The notes beneath the pieces are model-generated. The model was given only the letters and a program-made list of their open reading frames with translations. It was not told the origin of the DNA and made no database searches. The position numbers were made by a program, and so were the translations under genes. A stretch of DNA of 64,000 nucleotides from Bacillus sp. AFS041924 (lineage in GTDB: Bacteria > Bacillota > Bacilli > Bacillales > Bacillaceae_G), in NCBI RefSeq assembly GCF_002577195.1, contig NZ_NULG01000007.1, positions 62,001 through 126,000 of the forward strand, read 5' to 3'. This document shows positions 17,579 through 25,315 of this stretch, piece after piece. Position 1 is the stretch's first letter. Each line of letters opens with the position of its first letter.

Positions 17579-19126
17579 TTACTTAATCCATTTATTTTGG
17601 AAATTTGCTATACTCTCATATTCATCATTTAATTTTCTAGATAAACTAATATAAATTCCAGTTAAGTCCTTATATATATCGACGTTTTCTTCGATTGGTT
17701 TATGACTAAACGTTGTCCCAACAAGCTCAGACATAATTGAAAAATCTTCTATCTCTCCAAGCGCATATCGCCCTAAAACTACAGCACCTAAGCAAGAGCT
17801 TTCTACACTTTCTGGAACTCCAACTTCTTGATTAAAAATATCTGCTAGCATCTGTCTCCATAACTCAGATTTTGCAAATCCACCAGTTGCCTGTATCTTT
17901 TTAGGCATGCCTATTACTTCTTGTAAAGCTAAAAGTACAGTATATAAGTTTAAAATTACCCCTTCTAGCACTGCACGAATCATATGCTCTTTTTTATGAT
18001 GTAATCCTAAACCAAAAAACGAACCTCTCGCGTTTGCATTCCAAATAGGTGCTCGCTCTCCAGCTAAATATGGATGAAATAATAATCCATCAGATCCCGG
18101 TGTAACTCTTGCAGCAATTCTAGTTAATACTTCATATGAATCAACACCTAAACGCTTAGCCGTTTCAACCTCCGATGAAGCTAATTGATCACGTACCCAT
18201 CTAAATGTCATGCCTCCATTATTTACGGGACCACCAATTACCCAATGCTTATCAGTCAACGCGTAACAAAATATTCTTCCTTTTGGGTCACTTATAGGCT
18301 TGTCTGTAACTGTGCGAATTGCACCACTTGTACCAATTGTAACTGCGACTACACCCGGTTCTATTGCATTAACTCCCAAGTTGGATAGTACACCGTCATT
18401 GGCACCAATAATAAATGGGGTGGATTCGCTAATCCCAATTTCATTTGCATATTGGTCTTTTAAATTCGTAAATGAATGTGTAGTTGGAACCGGCTCTGAT
18501 AGCTGATCCTTAGTAATGCCACAAACCTCTAATGCTTCTGCGTCCCAATTTAAATTTTGTAAATTAAATAATCCTGTTGCAGATGCGATTGAGTAGTCTA
18601 CTAAAAACTGCTCAAAGAATTTGTAAAAAACATATTCTTTTATCGAAATAAATTTATATGTTTTTGAAAATACCTCTGGTTTTTCATGACGAAGCCAAGT
18701 AATTTTTGCTAATGGGGACATCGGATGAATTGGCGTTCCAGTTCTTGAATAAATTGCATGTCCATTCATTTCATTTTTAATTTTATTTGCCCATTCAACT
18801 GCTCGACTATCAGCCCAAGTAATGCACTGTGTTATTGGTTGTCCATTTTGATCAACAGCGATCACACTATGCATTGCACTACTAAATGAAACTAAAGCTA
18901 AATCCTCTTTACTAATTCCACTTTTAAAGATTGATTGTTTCATTACTTCAACAACTGCTCTAAAAATTTCTTCTGGATCTTGTTCGGCAGTTTGTGGTGT
19001 AGGACTATAAAGGGGATATTCAACATTATGTGAACTCACGACATTCCCGTTCTTTTTAAACAGAACTGCTTTTGTACTTGTCGTTCCAATATCTACACCT
19101 AAATAATACTTTTCTGTCTGTATCAT
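17579..19126 (-). CDS. gntK: Gluconokinase (FGGY family)
   Basis: MIQTEKYYLGVDIGTTSTKAVLF holds the FGGY phosphate-1 motif (DIGTTSTK). The start at 19126 follows AGGTG by about 9 nt; an in-frame GTG at 19138 overlaps that site. The product is about 515 residues, close to B. subtilis GntK. Further family motifs are GTSGAIRT, NNGGMTFRW and ATGGFAKSELWRQMLADI. It phosphorylates gluconate to 6-phosphogluconate. It is divergent from an RpiR-type regulator, and 6-phosphogluconate dehydrogenase follows beyond that, giving the two steps needed to enter the pentose phosphate pathway. No gluconate permease is in the window. A related FGGY sugar kinase cannot be excluded. Confidence 0.87.
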   Translation of the reverse strand: MIQTEKYYLGVDIGTTSTKAVLFKKNGNVVSSHNVEYPLYSPTPQTAEQDPEEIFRAVVEVMKQSIFKSGISKEDLALVSFSSAMHSVIAVDQNGQPITQCITWADSRAVEWANKIKNEMNGHAIYSRTGTPIHPMSPLAKITWLRHEKPEVFSKTYKFISIKEYVFYKFFEQFLVDYSIASATGLFNLQNLNWDAEALEVCGITKDQLSEPVPTTHSFTNLKDQYANEIGISESTPFIIGANDGVLSNLGVNAIEPGVVAVTIGTSGAIRTVTDKPISDPKGRIFCYALTDKHWVIGGPVNNGGMTFRWVRDQLASSEVETAKRLGVDSYEVLTRIAARVTPGSDGLLFHPYLAGERAPIWNANARGSFFGLGLHHKKEHMIRAVLEGVILNLYTVLLALQEVIGMPKKIQATGGFAKSELWRQMLADIFNQEVGVPESVESSCLGAVVLGRYALGEIEDFSIMSELVGTTFSHKPIEENVDIYKDLTGIYISLSRKLNDEYESIANFQNKWIK

Positions 19127-19235
19127 TTTGCTATTCACCTAATCCTTAAATTTTTTCTTAAAAAAGCTTTCCTCTATTTATAAACTAATATTTGTAATTT
19201 TCATAAAAAAATTATTCCTGGAGAAAAATATGGAT

Positions 19236-19283
19236 GAAAAAATTTTTTTCGTTAATAATGATTATATCTGAAATTTTTTTTAC
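19236..19283. promoter_or_regulatory. Candidate RpiR-type operator sites between gntK and the regulator
   Basis: Two GAAA-N-TTT-rich sites occur in the 325-bp divergent region: GAAAAAATTTTTTTC (19236-19250) and GAAATTTTTTTTAC (19270-19283). Nearly identical sequences stand before gnd at 21322 and 21354. Shared occurrence upstream of both catabolic genes supports a regulator site. The AT-richness of the region is a caution. Confidence 0.4.
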
Positions 19284-19451
19284 AAGAAAGGGTTTTCATA
19301 TTATTATTAAAAAAAACTCTCTTTTCCTATATAATAATTATTAAGCGAATTAAACTGCTTTTCTAAATCTTTAAAATAATAAATATTCATTTTAATACTA
19401 TATTAAAAATTTATTTTTCTAAAAATCAATTCCCTCGGAAGGTGTATAAAC

Positions 19452-20300
19452 ATGGAACAAACGAACAGCTTAGGTAAAATTCGTTCTTACTATGCGCGAT
19501 TAAGTGATAAAGAAAAAAAGATTGCTGATTATATATTACAAAACCCAAAGCATATTATTCACAGTACGATAACGGAAGTTGCTGAAGACTTAAACGTAGC
19601 TGATGCAACTGTTTTTAGATTTTGTAAACGGATCGGATTTAAAGGTTACCAAGCTCTTAAAATTGCATTAGCATCAGAAATTATGACTCCGATTCAGCAA
19701 ATTCATGAAGAAATTAACGAAAAAGACGATGAAATAACAATCGCAAATAAAATATTTCAATCTAATATTCGAACACTTGAAAATACTGCTCAAATACTTG
19801 ATAGCTCTTCTTTTAAAAAAGCAGTAAATTTTATCCTAAAAGCTAATCGAGTTGAATTATATGGTGTCGGTGGCTCCTCTGTTATTGCGATGGATGCCTT
19901 CCATAAATTTATTCGTACAGGAATTAAAGCAAACTCGTACACAGATTCACACTTTCAATTGATGTCAGCTTCTCAACTGACAAAGGATGATGTGGCAATC
20001 GTTATATCACACTCTGGATCAAATAAAGACATCTTACGTATTTTGCAAGTATTAAATGAAACCGGTGCCAAAACAATTGGAATTACAGGTTTTCCAAAAT
20101 CTACCTTAAGCCAAAATGTAGATGTCTCACTTTACACTTCTTCTGAAGAAACAGAATATCGACCAGAGGCCCTAGCTTCAAGAATTGCACAATTAAGTAT
20201 TATTGATGCATTATACGTAAATTTAATGATTTTGAATTCACATAAAGCCAAAACATCATTTGAAAAAGTAAGAACAGCAATATCAGAAACTAGGTCTTAA
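19452..20300 (+). CDS. MurR/RpiR family transcriptional regulator
   Basis: The 282-residue protein has an N-terminal RpiR-type helix-turn-helix (VAEDLNVADATVFRFCKRIGF at about 42-62) and a C-terminal SIS sugar-phosphate-binding domain (about 125-260; VELYGVGGSSVIAMDAF, VAIVISHSGSNKDIL). GGAAGGTG precedes the ATG. It lies divergent to gluconokinase and upstream of a convergent 6-phosphogluconate dehydrogenase gene. By position it probably senses a phosphorylated sugar acid and controls both. It replaces the GntR-type repressor found in the B. subtilis gnt operon. Confidence 0.88.
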   Translation: MEQTNSLGKIRSYYARLSDKEKKIADYILQNPKHIIHSTITEVAEDLNVADATVFRFCKRIGFKGYQALKIALASEIMTPIQQIHEEINEKDDEITIANKIFQSNIRTLENTAQILDSSSFKKAVNFILKANRVELYGVGGSSVIAMDAFHKFIRTGIKANSYTDSHFQLMSASQLTKDDVAIVISHSGSNKDILRILQVLNETGAKTIGITGFPKSTLSQNVDVSLYTSSEETEYRPEALASRIAQLSIIDALYVNLMILNSHKAKTSFEKVRTAISETRS

Positions 20301-20319
20301 TCTATTTTATCCAAAAAAG

Positions 20320-20344
20320 TGGACACTACATTTTGTAGTGTCCA
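20320..20344. terminator. Bidirectional terminator between rpiR-type gene and gnd
   Basis: TGGACACTACA and TGTAGTGTCCA form a perfect 11-bp stem with a 3-nt loop. A-rich and T-rich flanks are present for both converging genes. Confidence 0.9.
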
Positions 20345-20354
20345 TTTTTTTAAA

Positions 20355-21251
20355 TTATTTCTTTTCAACTGCATGTCCACCAAATTCATTTCGAAGTGCA
20401 GCCACAACTTTACCTGTAAAGGTATCATCCTCTAATGAACGATATCTCATTAATAATGACATCGCAATGACAGGAGTAGCTACTTGTAAATCTAAAGCCG
20501 TTTCAATTGTCCATTTTCCTTCGCCAGACGAATGCATAACACCTTTAATTTCATCCAATTTTGCATCCTTAGAAAATGCATTTTGAGTTAATTCCATTAA
20601 CCACGAACGGATAACAGAACCATTATTCCAAACCTTTGCTACTTTTTCGTAGTCGTAGTTAAATTCGCTCTTTTCAAGTACTTCGAATCCTTCACCAATT
20701 GCAGCCATCATACCATATTCTATTCCGTTATGTACCATTTTTAAAAAGTGCCCACTACCTACTGGTCCAACATAAGAGTAGCCATTTTTCACTGATAAAT
20801 CTTCAAATAAAGGTTCTAAACGGTTAAAGATTTCAAAATCTCCACCAATCATTAAACATGCACCATATCTAGCACCTTCAATCCCCCCAGAAGTACCCAC
20901 GTCTAAATAGTGTAGACCAAATGAATTTGCTTTCTCCGCTCTACGAATACTGTCTTTATAATGAGAATTTCCTCCTTCTAAAATGATATCTCCATTTTCT
21001 AATAAAGGAAATAATGTTTCCAATACATTATCTGTAATTTCACCTGCTGGTACCATGATCCAAATAATTCTCGGTGAGCTCATTTTTAAAACAAAATCTT
21101 CTAATGAAGCAGATGGAATAATCCCCTTCTCCTCAGCGCGATTAACAAACTCTTTATTTACATCAAAAGCTGTAACCTGATGACCATCTTCATGCATATG
21201 CTCAGCTAATGCAAAGCCCATTTTCCCTAAGCCAACAATCCCTATATTCAT
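20355..21251 (-). CDS. gnd: 6-phosphogluconate dehydrogenase, decarboxylating (YqeC/short type)
   Basis: The N-terminal Rossmann motif MNIGIVGLGKMGFALAEHM (GLGKMG) binds the dinucleotide cofactor. GDIILEGGNSHYKDSIRR and DVGTSGGIEGARYGACLMIGG match the substrate-binding region, with catalytic Lys in GHFLKMVHNGIEYGMM. The 298-residue length matches the short NAD-preferring clade (YqeC, GntZ-like) rather than the 470-residue form. It converts 6-phosphogluconate to ribulose-5-phosphate, following the gluconokinase step. RpiR-like sites lie in its promoter region. Confidence 0.9.
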   Translation of the reverse strand: MNIGIVGLGKMGFALAEHMHEDGHQVTAFDVNKEFVNRAEEKGIIPSASLEDFVLKMSSPRIIWIMVPAGEITDNVLETLFPLLENGDIILEGGNSHYKDSIRRAEKANSFGLHYLDVGTSGGIEGARYGACLMIGGDFEIFNRLEPLFEDLSVKNGYSYVGPVGSGHFLKMVHNGIEYGMMAAIGEGFEVLEKSEFNYDYEKVAKVWNNGSVIRSWLMELTQNAFSKDAKLDEIKGVMHSSGEGKWTIETALDLQVATPVIAMSLLMRYRSLEDDTFTGKVVAALRNEFGGHAVEKK

Positions 21252-21321
21252 TATAATTCCCCTTTAAATTATCAATTTCTAAATACAATTAATCTTAAAA
21301 ACGTTTACAAAAGAATTATAT

Positions 21322-21365
21322 GAAAATTTTTTTCTTATTTCAATACAAATCAAGAAATTTTTTTC
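21322..21365 (-). promoter_or_regulatory. Candidate RpiR-type operator sites upstream of gnd
   Basis: GAAAATTTTTTTC (21322-21334) and GAAATTTTTTTC (21354-21365) stand 70-115 bp upstream of the gnd start. They match the sites in the gntK/rpiR divergent region. Confidence 0.4.
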
Positions 21366-21432
21366 GATAATCGCCCATCTTTATGAAAAATTATTTCAAA
21401 TTGGACTGCATAATTTACTTATTAAACGAAAA

Positions 21433-21464
21433 AAAATCAGAAACACATTTATGCTTCTGATTTT
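21433..21464 (-). terminator. Terminator of the TetR-type gene
   Basis: AAAATCAGAA and TTCTGATTTT form a 10-bp stem immediately after the TetR stop. T-richness follows on the minus strand. Confidence 0.75.
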
Positions 21465-22073
21465 TCACCTAACGATTCGAGTAACAAATTGCTTCATAAA
21501 CTTCAACAACTTCATATGCATAATGGCCATTTCTTCTGGAGAAATTGGTTCTTCTTTTTCTAACCATTGCTCCATAAGACCAAAAAATGCAGATGAAATA
21601 AACGCAGTTGCGTATTCATGTGGTATTTCGACCATATATTCATTTTCTATAATATCCACCAATTTTTCATATATGGTACCCTTTATATATTCCTTCATTT
21701 TCTTTGGAAAAGATGGGTCACCTTTTGTACTAATTTGAACTTTAATAAACCTTTGATTTTCCTTTAAATAATGAAATACATTAAGAATAGGTGGATAGAC
21801 CATGTCATTTGAATAAAACTCATTCAGTTCTTTTGGCCTTACAAATTTAAGGCGATCCTGCAAGCCTTCTAATATTTCATTTTGACTTTTTTCCATTAAA
21901 TCATATTTATCTTTGTAATGAAGATAAAATGTACCGCGATTTAGTCCAGCCTTTAAAGTAATATCTCTTACTGAAATGGCCTCAAATCCTTTTTCTTCTA
22001 TTAATTCTATTAATGTCTCTTTTATTAATTCCTTCGTTTTTGCAACTTTTATTTCTCTTATTGATTGAGTCAC
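21465..22073 (-). CDS. TetR/AcrR family transcriptional regulator
   Basis: The 202-residue protein has an N-terminal TetR helix-turn-helix (ISVRDITLKAGLNRGTFYLHY at about 35-55) followed by a helical ligand-binding domain containing LMEQWLEKEEPISPEEMA, a pattern common in the YhgD-like group. The start codon is GTG (22071-22073), with GGGATGG upstream. It is divergent from an ABC-2-like membrane protein and is its likely repressor. A long palindrome lies between them. Confidence 0.88.
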   Translation of the reverse strand: MTQSIREIKVAKTKELIKETLIELIEEKGFEAISVRDITLKAGLNRGTFYLHYKDKYDLMEKSQNEILEGLQDRLKFVRPKELNEFYSNDMVYPPILNVFHYLKENQRFIKVQISTKGDPSFPKKMKEYIKGTIYEKLVDIIENEYMVEIPHEYATAFISSAFFGLMEQWLEKEEPISPEEMAIMHMKLLKFMKQFVTRIVR

Positions 22074-22114
22074 TTTATATCATCCATCCCTTTGGAATAT
22101 AAGTTCACACTAAA

Positions 22115-22160
22115 CAAATCATTCAAATGTGTTTAGCAATGAACACATTTGGATGATTTG
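22115..22160. promoter_or_regulatory. Long inverted repeat, likely TetR operator
   Basis: CAAATCATTCAAATGTGTT (22115-22133) is mirrored by AACACATTTGGATGATTTG (22142-22160). There is one mismatch in 19 bp and an 8-nt centre. It lies in the divergent intergenic region, 42 bp from the TetR start. The inner GTGTT/AACAC could be one half-site pair. Confidence 0.6.
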
Positions 22161-22259
22161 CTTATTGTGATTTATTAAAACTCATTGTAATATTTTCACA
22201 TAACAATAGTCAACACGTTGTTCAGTAATTTTATTATAAAGGAATTAGGAGGTATAAAA

Positions 22260-23450
22260 ATGAACTTATTTAAACAAAAACAAGCTATATTAGCACCTAT
22301 ACTAGTATTAGCTGTTGCGATCATTTTCAGTTTAACATTAGCATCTTCTGTTAATCCAACACCTAAAAATCTTCCAATCGCGATCGTAAACGAAGATCAA
22401 GGTATCCAAGTACCTTCAAAAGGTATTGTAAATATAGGCGATACAATGGTTTCAAAAATACACGGACTATCTAAAACGAAAAATGGAGAAAAACCGGCAA
22501 TAAAGTGGATCCAAGTATCAAGTGAAGAAAAAGTGCGTAAAGGTCTAAATGATCAAAAATATTATGCAGCTCTTATTCTTCCAACTGATTTAAGTAAAAA
22601 TCAGGCTTCATTAAAAACAGCAAGTCCTTCACCTATCACGATTAAAATATTAGTTAATCAAGGTAAAAATACAACAGGTTCAACGATGGCTAGTCAAATG
22701 CTAACTCATTTAGTAGAAAATCTTAACCTAACTATTCATACTGAAATTTTTAATGAATTAAAGAAAAACGTGAATTCAATTTCAGTAACTCAAGCTGAAG
22801 TATTAGCAAATCCATTCGTAATAAAAGTTGAAAATGTAAATCCAATTGGTACACATACGGCAAATGGAAATGCACCCGTCAGTTTAATTACACCACTTTG
22901 GATGTCTAGTTTAATCGGCGCTGTTATTGTCTTTTTAGCAAAGAAGAAGACCCAAACTTCAAATTCAGTTGGAAAATTAAACGTTATTTTTGAACAATTA
23001 CTTTTAGGGGTTTTATTGTCATTCATAATCGGTTTTGGCATCACATTAATGGCTAAATGGATTGGTTTCACTCTTCCAAACTTCCTAGATGTTGCTCTCT
23101 ATTTAACGATTACTTATTTCTGTTTCCATCTACTAATTTCTGCTGTAATGTCGTGGATTGGTTTCGGTGGGGTTGGTCTCTTTGCCTTAATCTTTTTCTT
23201 CTCAGGCTCCTTAATTGGAATGCCAAGAGAGCTATTACCTAATTTCTCAAAAGATTGGATTTACTCATGGGTACCAATGCGATTTGGCGCGGATGGATTA
23301 AGGGAAATATTCTATTTTGACAAAGGCTTATCCATGAGTCATTCAATGACAATCATCATATGGATTGGTATTATCTCAATATTAGCCTTATCTCTATCTG
23401 TCTTTAAGCCGAATAAAGAAGAACTAAATCAAACAATCGCTATGAAATAA
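22260..23450 (+). CDS. YhgE/Pip-like ABC-2 type membrane protein
   Basis: The start at 22260 (MNLFKQKQ) follows AGGAGG by 7 nt; the longer frame from 22218 lacks a site. The product is about 396 residues. One N-terminal helix (ILAPILVLAVAIIFSLTLA) is followed by an extracellular region of about 170 residues containing LPIAIVNEDQG, the signature of the YhgE/Pip and ABC-2 permease group. Five or six C-terminal helices follow. No ATPase is adjacent. Together with the TetR gene this resembles inducible export or stress-response pairs. The substrate is unknown. Confidence 0.8.
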   Translation: MNLFKQKQAILAPILVLAVAIIFSLTLASSVNPTPKNLPIAIVNEDQGIQVPSKGIVNIGDTMVSKIHGLSKTKNGEKPAIKWIQVSSEEKVRKGLNDQKYYAALILPTDLSKNQASLKTASPSPITIKILVNQGKNTTGSTMASQMLTHLVENLNLTIHTEIFNELKKNVNSISVTQAEVLANPFVIKVENVNPIGTHTANGNAPVSLITPLWMSSLIGAVIVFLAKKKTQTSNSVGKLNVIFEQLLLGVLLSFIIGFGITLMAKWIGFTLPNFLDVALYLTITYFCFHLLISAVMSWIGFGGVGLFALIFFFSGSLIGMPRELLPNFSKDWIYSWVPMRFGADGLREIFYFDKGLSMSHSMTIIIWIGIISILALSLSVFKPNKEELNQTIAMK

Positions 23451-23460
23451 ATAGCACAAT

Positions 23461-23493
23461 CAAGGGGAAACCGTATTAATCGGATTCCCCTTG
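23461..23493. terminator. Hairpin between the ABC-2 gene and the dockerin remnant
   Basis: CAAGGGGAA and TTCCCCTTG form a 9-bp stem with a 15-nt loop. It follows the ABC-2 gene stop by about 10 bp and lies just after the stop of the degenerate dockerin remnant on the other strand, so it may have served both. Confidence 0.65.
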
Positions 23494-23497
23494 ATGA

Positions 23498-23653
23498 TTA
23501 CTGATCTAATCCTAATTCTTTTAAGATGTCTTCTAAAGTCTTTCCTTTATAAGTAGTTTTTGGTTTTGGTGCATTATTAACTGTAGGATTTTGTAAACCA
23601 CAGTTTTTCTCAATAAAATACATATCTTTTTCATCTACTACCTTATCAAAGTA
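23498..23653 (-). pseudogene. Remnant of a third dockerin-tailed subtilase-like gene
   Basis: The minus-strand frame ending at the TAA (23498-23500) reads YFDKVVDEKDMYFIEK, then NCGLQNPTVNNAPKPKTTYK, then GKTLEDILKELGLDQ. It is collinear with the last about 50 residues of both intact subtilases, including the second calcium-binding repeat and the conserved tail. Everything N-terminal to FDKVVD is missing, and a stop codon lies soon upstream in frame. At 23664-23675 the motif TCGAAATAACCC recurs; it also lies about 250 bp upstream of subtilase 1. This suggests that one deletion removed the body of the gene and its core promoter. Confidence 0.8.
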
Positions 23654-23748
23654 CAATGTTTTCTCGAAATAACCCGACTTTTAACATTTTTGGGAAGTTG
23701 TTCTATAGATGAACTCAGAACTTTTTACGAAAATAGAACATAAAAAAA

Positions 23749-23764
23749 GGACCAAAATTGGTCC
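23749..23764 (-). terminator. Terminator of the MBL-fold gene
   Basis: GGACCAA and TTGGTCC pair with a 2-nt loop, extended by flanking bases. The minus strand continues with TTTTTTTATG. Confidence 0.8.
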
Positions 23765-23775
23765 CTTCCAGTCTA

Positions 23776-24597
23776 TTAAGTATCAAATAAAGTCCCTTCC
23801 AATGCTTCAATATATCTTTTAGCCGATTTATGCACTACAAGCTTTGCATGTTCTTTTACAATCCCATGAAATGCATTATAAATCCTATTAAACTTTAACT
23901 TTTCTACAGCCTCTGTTATCTCTTTAACTTTTTTTGCAGGTAATGGGATTAAATTTGGATAACTGTACATAAAACTTACCCAATTTGGATCTGCGACAAC
24001 TTGAATAATATCTCCCGTTAACAGTATTCCTTTTTGCTCATTACCAGCCTGCCATTCTAATACAGCCCCCCCTTTAAAGTGCCCTCCTAGTCGGTGAATA
24101 GTAACTCCTTTATCCAACTTTAACGATTCACCTGACCAAAAAATAATCTTATCGCTTTTTCTCGTAACCCACTCTTGATCATCCTCATGTATGTATACCG
24201 GTACATCAAATTCTTCTGCCCATTCAATTTTACTAGAATAGTAGTGAGGATGTGATAGAGCAATCGCATTGATTCCTCCTAACTGCTTTATTTCTTCAAT
24301 TGTCTTATCATCTAAATAGGACACACAATCCCATAATAAATTAAACCCCTCATTCATAACGAGATAGGCGGTTTGGCCAATTCCAAACTTTGGACTAGTC
24401 TGTATGCTATATAGGTTCTCTTCCTCAAATCGAATAATGTTTTGAAAGTTTTTTTCCTTCATTAGCTGTAATGTTGTCCAACTTTGACCATTGGGATTGA
24501 TGTATTGTCTTTCTTCAGAACAAATTGTGCAATACAAAGGAGGATAATTAGACTTGTTATATTGTACGCCACATGTCATGCACATAAAGTTTAACAT
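23776..24597 (-). CDS. Metallo-beta-lactamase-fold protein with N-terminal zinc ribbon
   Basis: The 273-residue protein starts with a putative zinc ribbon (CMTCGVQY ... LYCTICSEE, residues about 6-28), followed by an MBL-fold domain. The metal motif is LSHPHYYSS (about 115), where the canonical HxHxDH would have Asp and His at the YS positions. GGHFKGG, LLTGDIIQ and FHG supply later MBL positions. The metal centre is therefore variant; the enzyme may bind one metal or act differently. No partner gene is obvious. Substrate unknown. Confidence 0.75.
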   Translation of the reverse strand: MLNFMCMTCGVQYNKSNYPPLYCTICSEERQYINPNGQSWTTLQLMKEKNFQNIIRFEEENLYSIQTSPKFGIGQTAYLVMNEGFNLLWDCVSYLDDKTIEEIKQLGGINAIALSHPHYYSSKIEWAEEFDVPVYIHEDDQEWVTRKSDKIIFWSGESLKLDKGVTIHRLGGHFKGGAVLEWQAGNEQKGILLTGDIIQVVADPNWVSFMYSYPNLIPLPAKKVKEITEAVEKLKFNRIYNAFHGIVKEHAKLVVHKSAKRYIEALEGTLFDT

Positions 24598-24679
24598 CTA
24601 TTCATTCATCTCACTTTCCATCGGCTTTACTCTGAACATAGTTCATACTAATTAAAGGTAAAAGTTCCCAATAAAAAAA

Positions 24680-24732
24680 GACACATTTAAGTATAGTAAA
24701 TCAATAACTGATTTATTACACTTGAATGTGCC
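24680..24732 (-). terminator. Long terminator hairpin after the YbaK gene
   Basis: GACACATTTAAGTATAGTAA with the next bases (24680-24703) pairs with 24709-24732 over about 24 positions with a few mismatches. A minus-strand T-run (from AAAAAAA at about 24673) follows. Confidence 0.7.
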
Positions 24733-24756
24733 ACAATTAAAGTCTTGTGCATTCTA

Positions 24757-25233
24757 TTATTTAATTTTTACGACCTTACCTTTCGTCATTTCAATTAATT
24801 CTTTCGGTGTTAACTGAAAAATTGCTTTTGGATGACCTGCGGCAGCCCATATTTCACTATACTGTAATAGATCCTCATCAATAAAGGTAATTACTCGGTT
24901 TTTATGGCCAATTGGCGCTACTCCTCCAATAACGAATCCCGTTTGTTCACGGACGAAATCGGCATCTGCTTTCCCTAATTGATCATTTAGAACTTGCTCT
25001 ATTTGTTTCTCATTTACTCGATTTATTCCACTTGCTACTACTAACACAGGACTATTTGAGCTTTCTAATTTAAAGATAATAGACTTTGCTATTTGAGCAA
25101 CTTCACAATTTAATGCACCCGCTGCTTCCTTTGCAGTCCTTGCACTATTAGGAAGTTCAATGACTTTATTAGAATAGCCTAACTTAAAAATTAAATCTTG
25201 TATGATTTGTGCACTTTCTTTTAATACTTCCAC
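24757..25233 (-). CDS. YbaK/EbsC family protein (aminoacyl-tRNA deacylase-like)
   Basis: This 158-residue protein has the family features: an N-terminal helix, TAKEAAGALNCEVAQIAKSIIFK with the conserved lysine region, and VIGGVAPIGHKNRVITFIDEDL near 105-125. YbaK/ProX-type proteins hydrolyse mischarged Cys- or Ala-tRNA in trans. The start is GTG at 25233 with GGAAGTG upstream. It stands alone between terminators. Specificity cannot be set from sequence. Confidence 0.87.
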   Translation of the reverse strand: MEVLKESAQIIQDLIFKLGYSNKVIELPNSARTAKEAAGALNCEVAQIAKSIIFKLESSNSPVLVVASGINRVNEKQIEQVLNDQLGKADADFVREQTGFVIGGVAPIGHKNRVITFIDEDLLQYSEIWAAAGHPKAIFQLTPKELIEMTKGKVVKIK

Positions 25234-25315
25234 CTACATCACTTCCCTAAAAAATTGTTTTTTAATTATTCAATTTTAAAAGAAACAATCCTGCTATTTT
25301 TACAACTATTTATAC

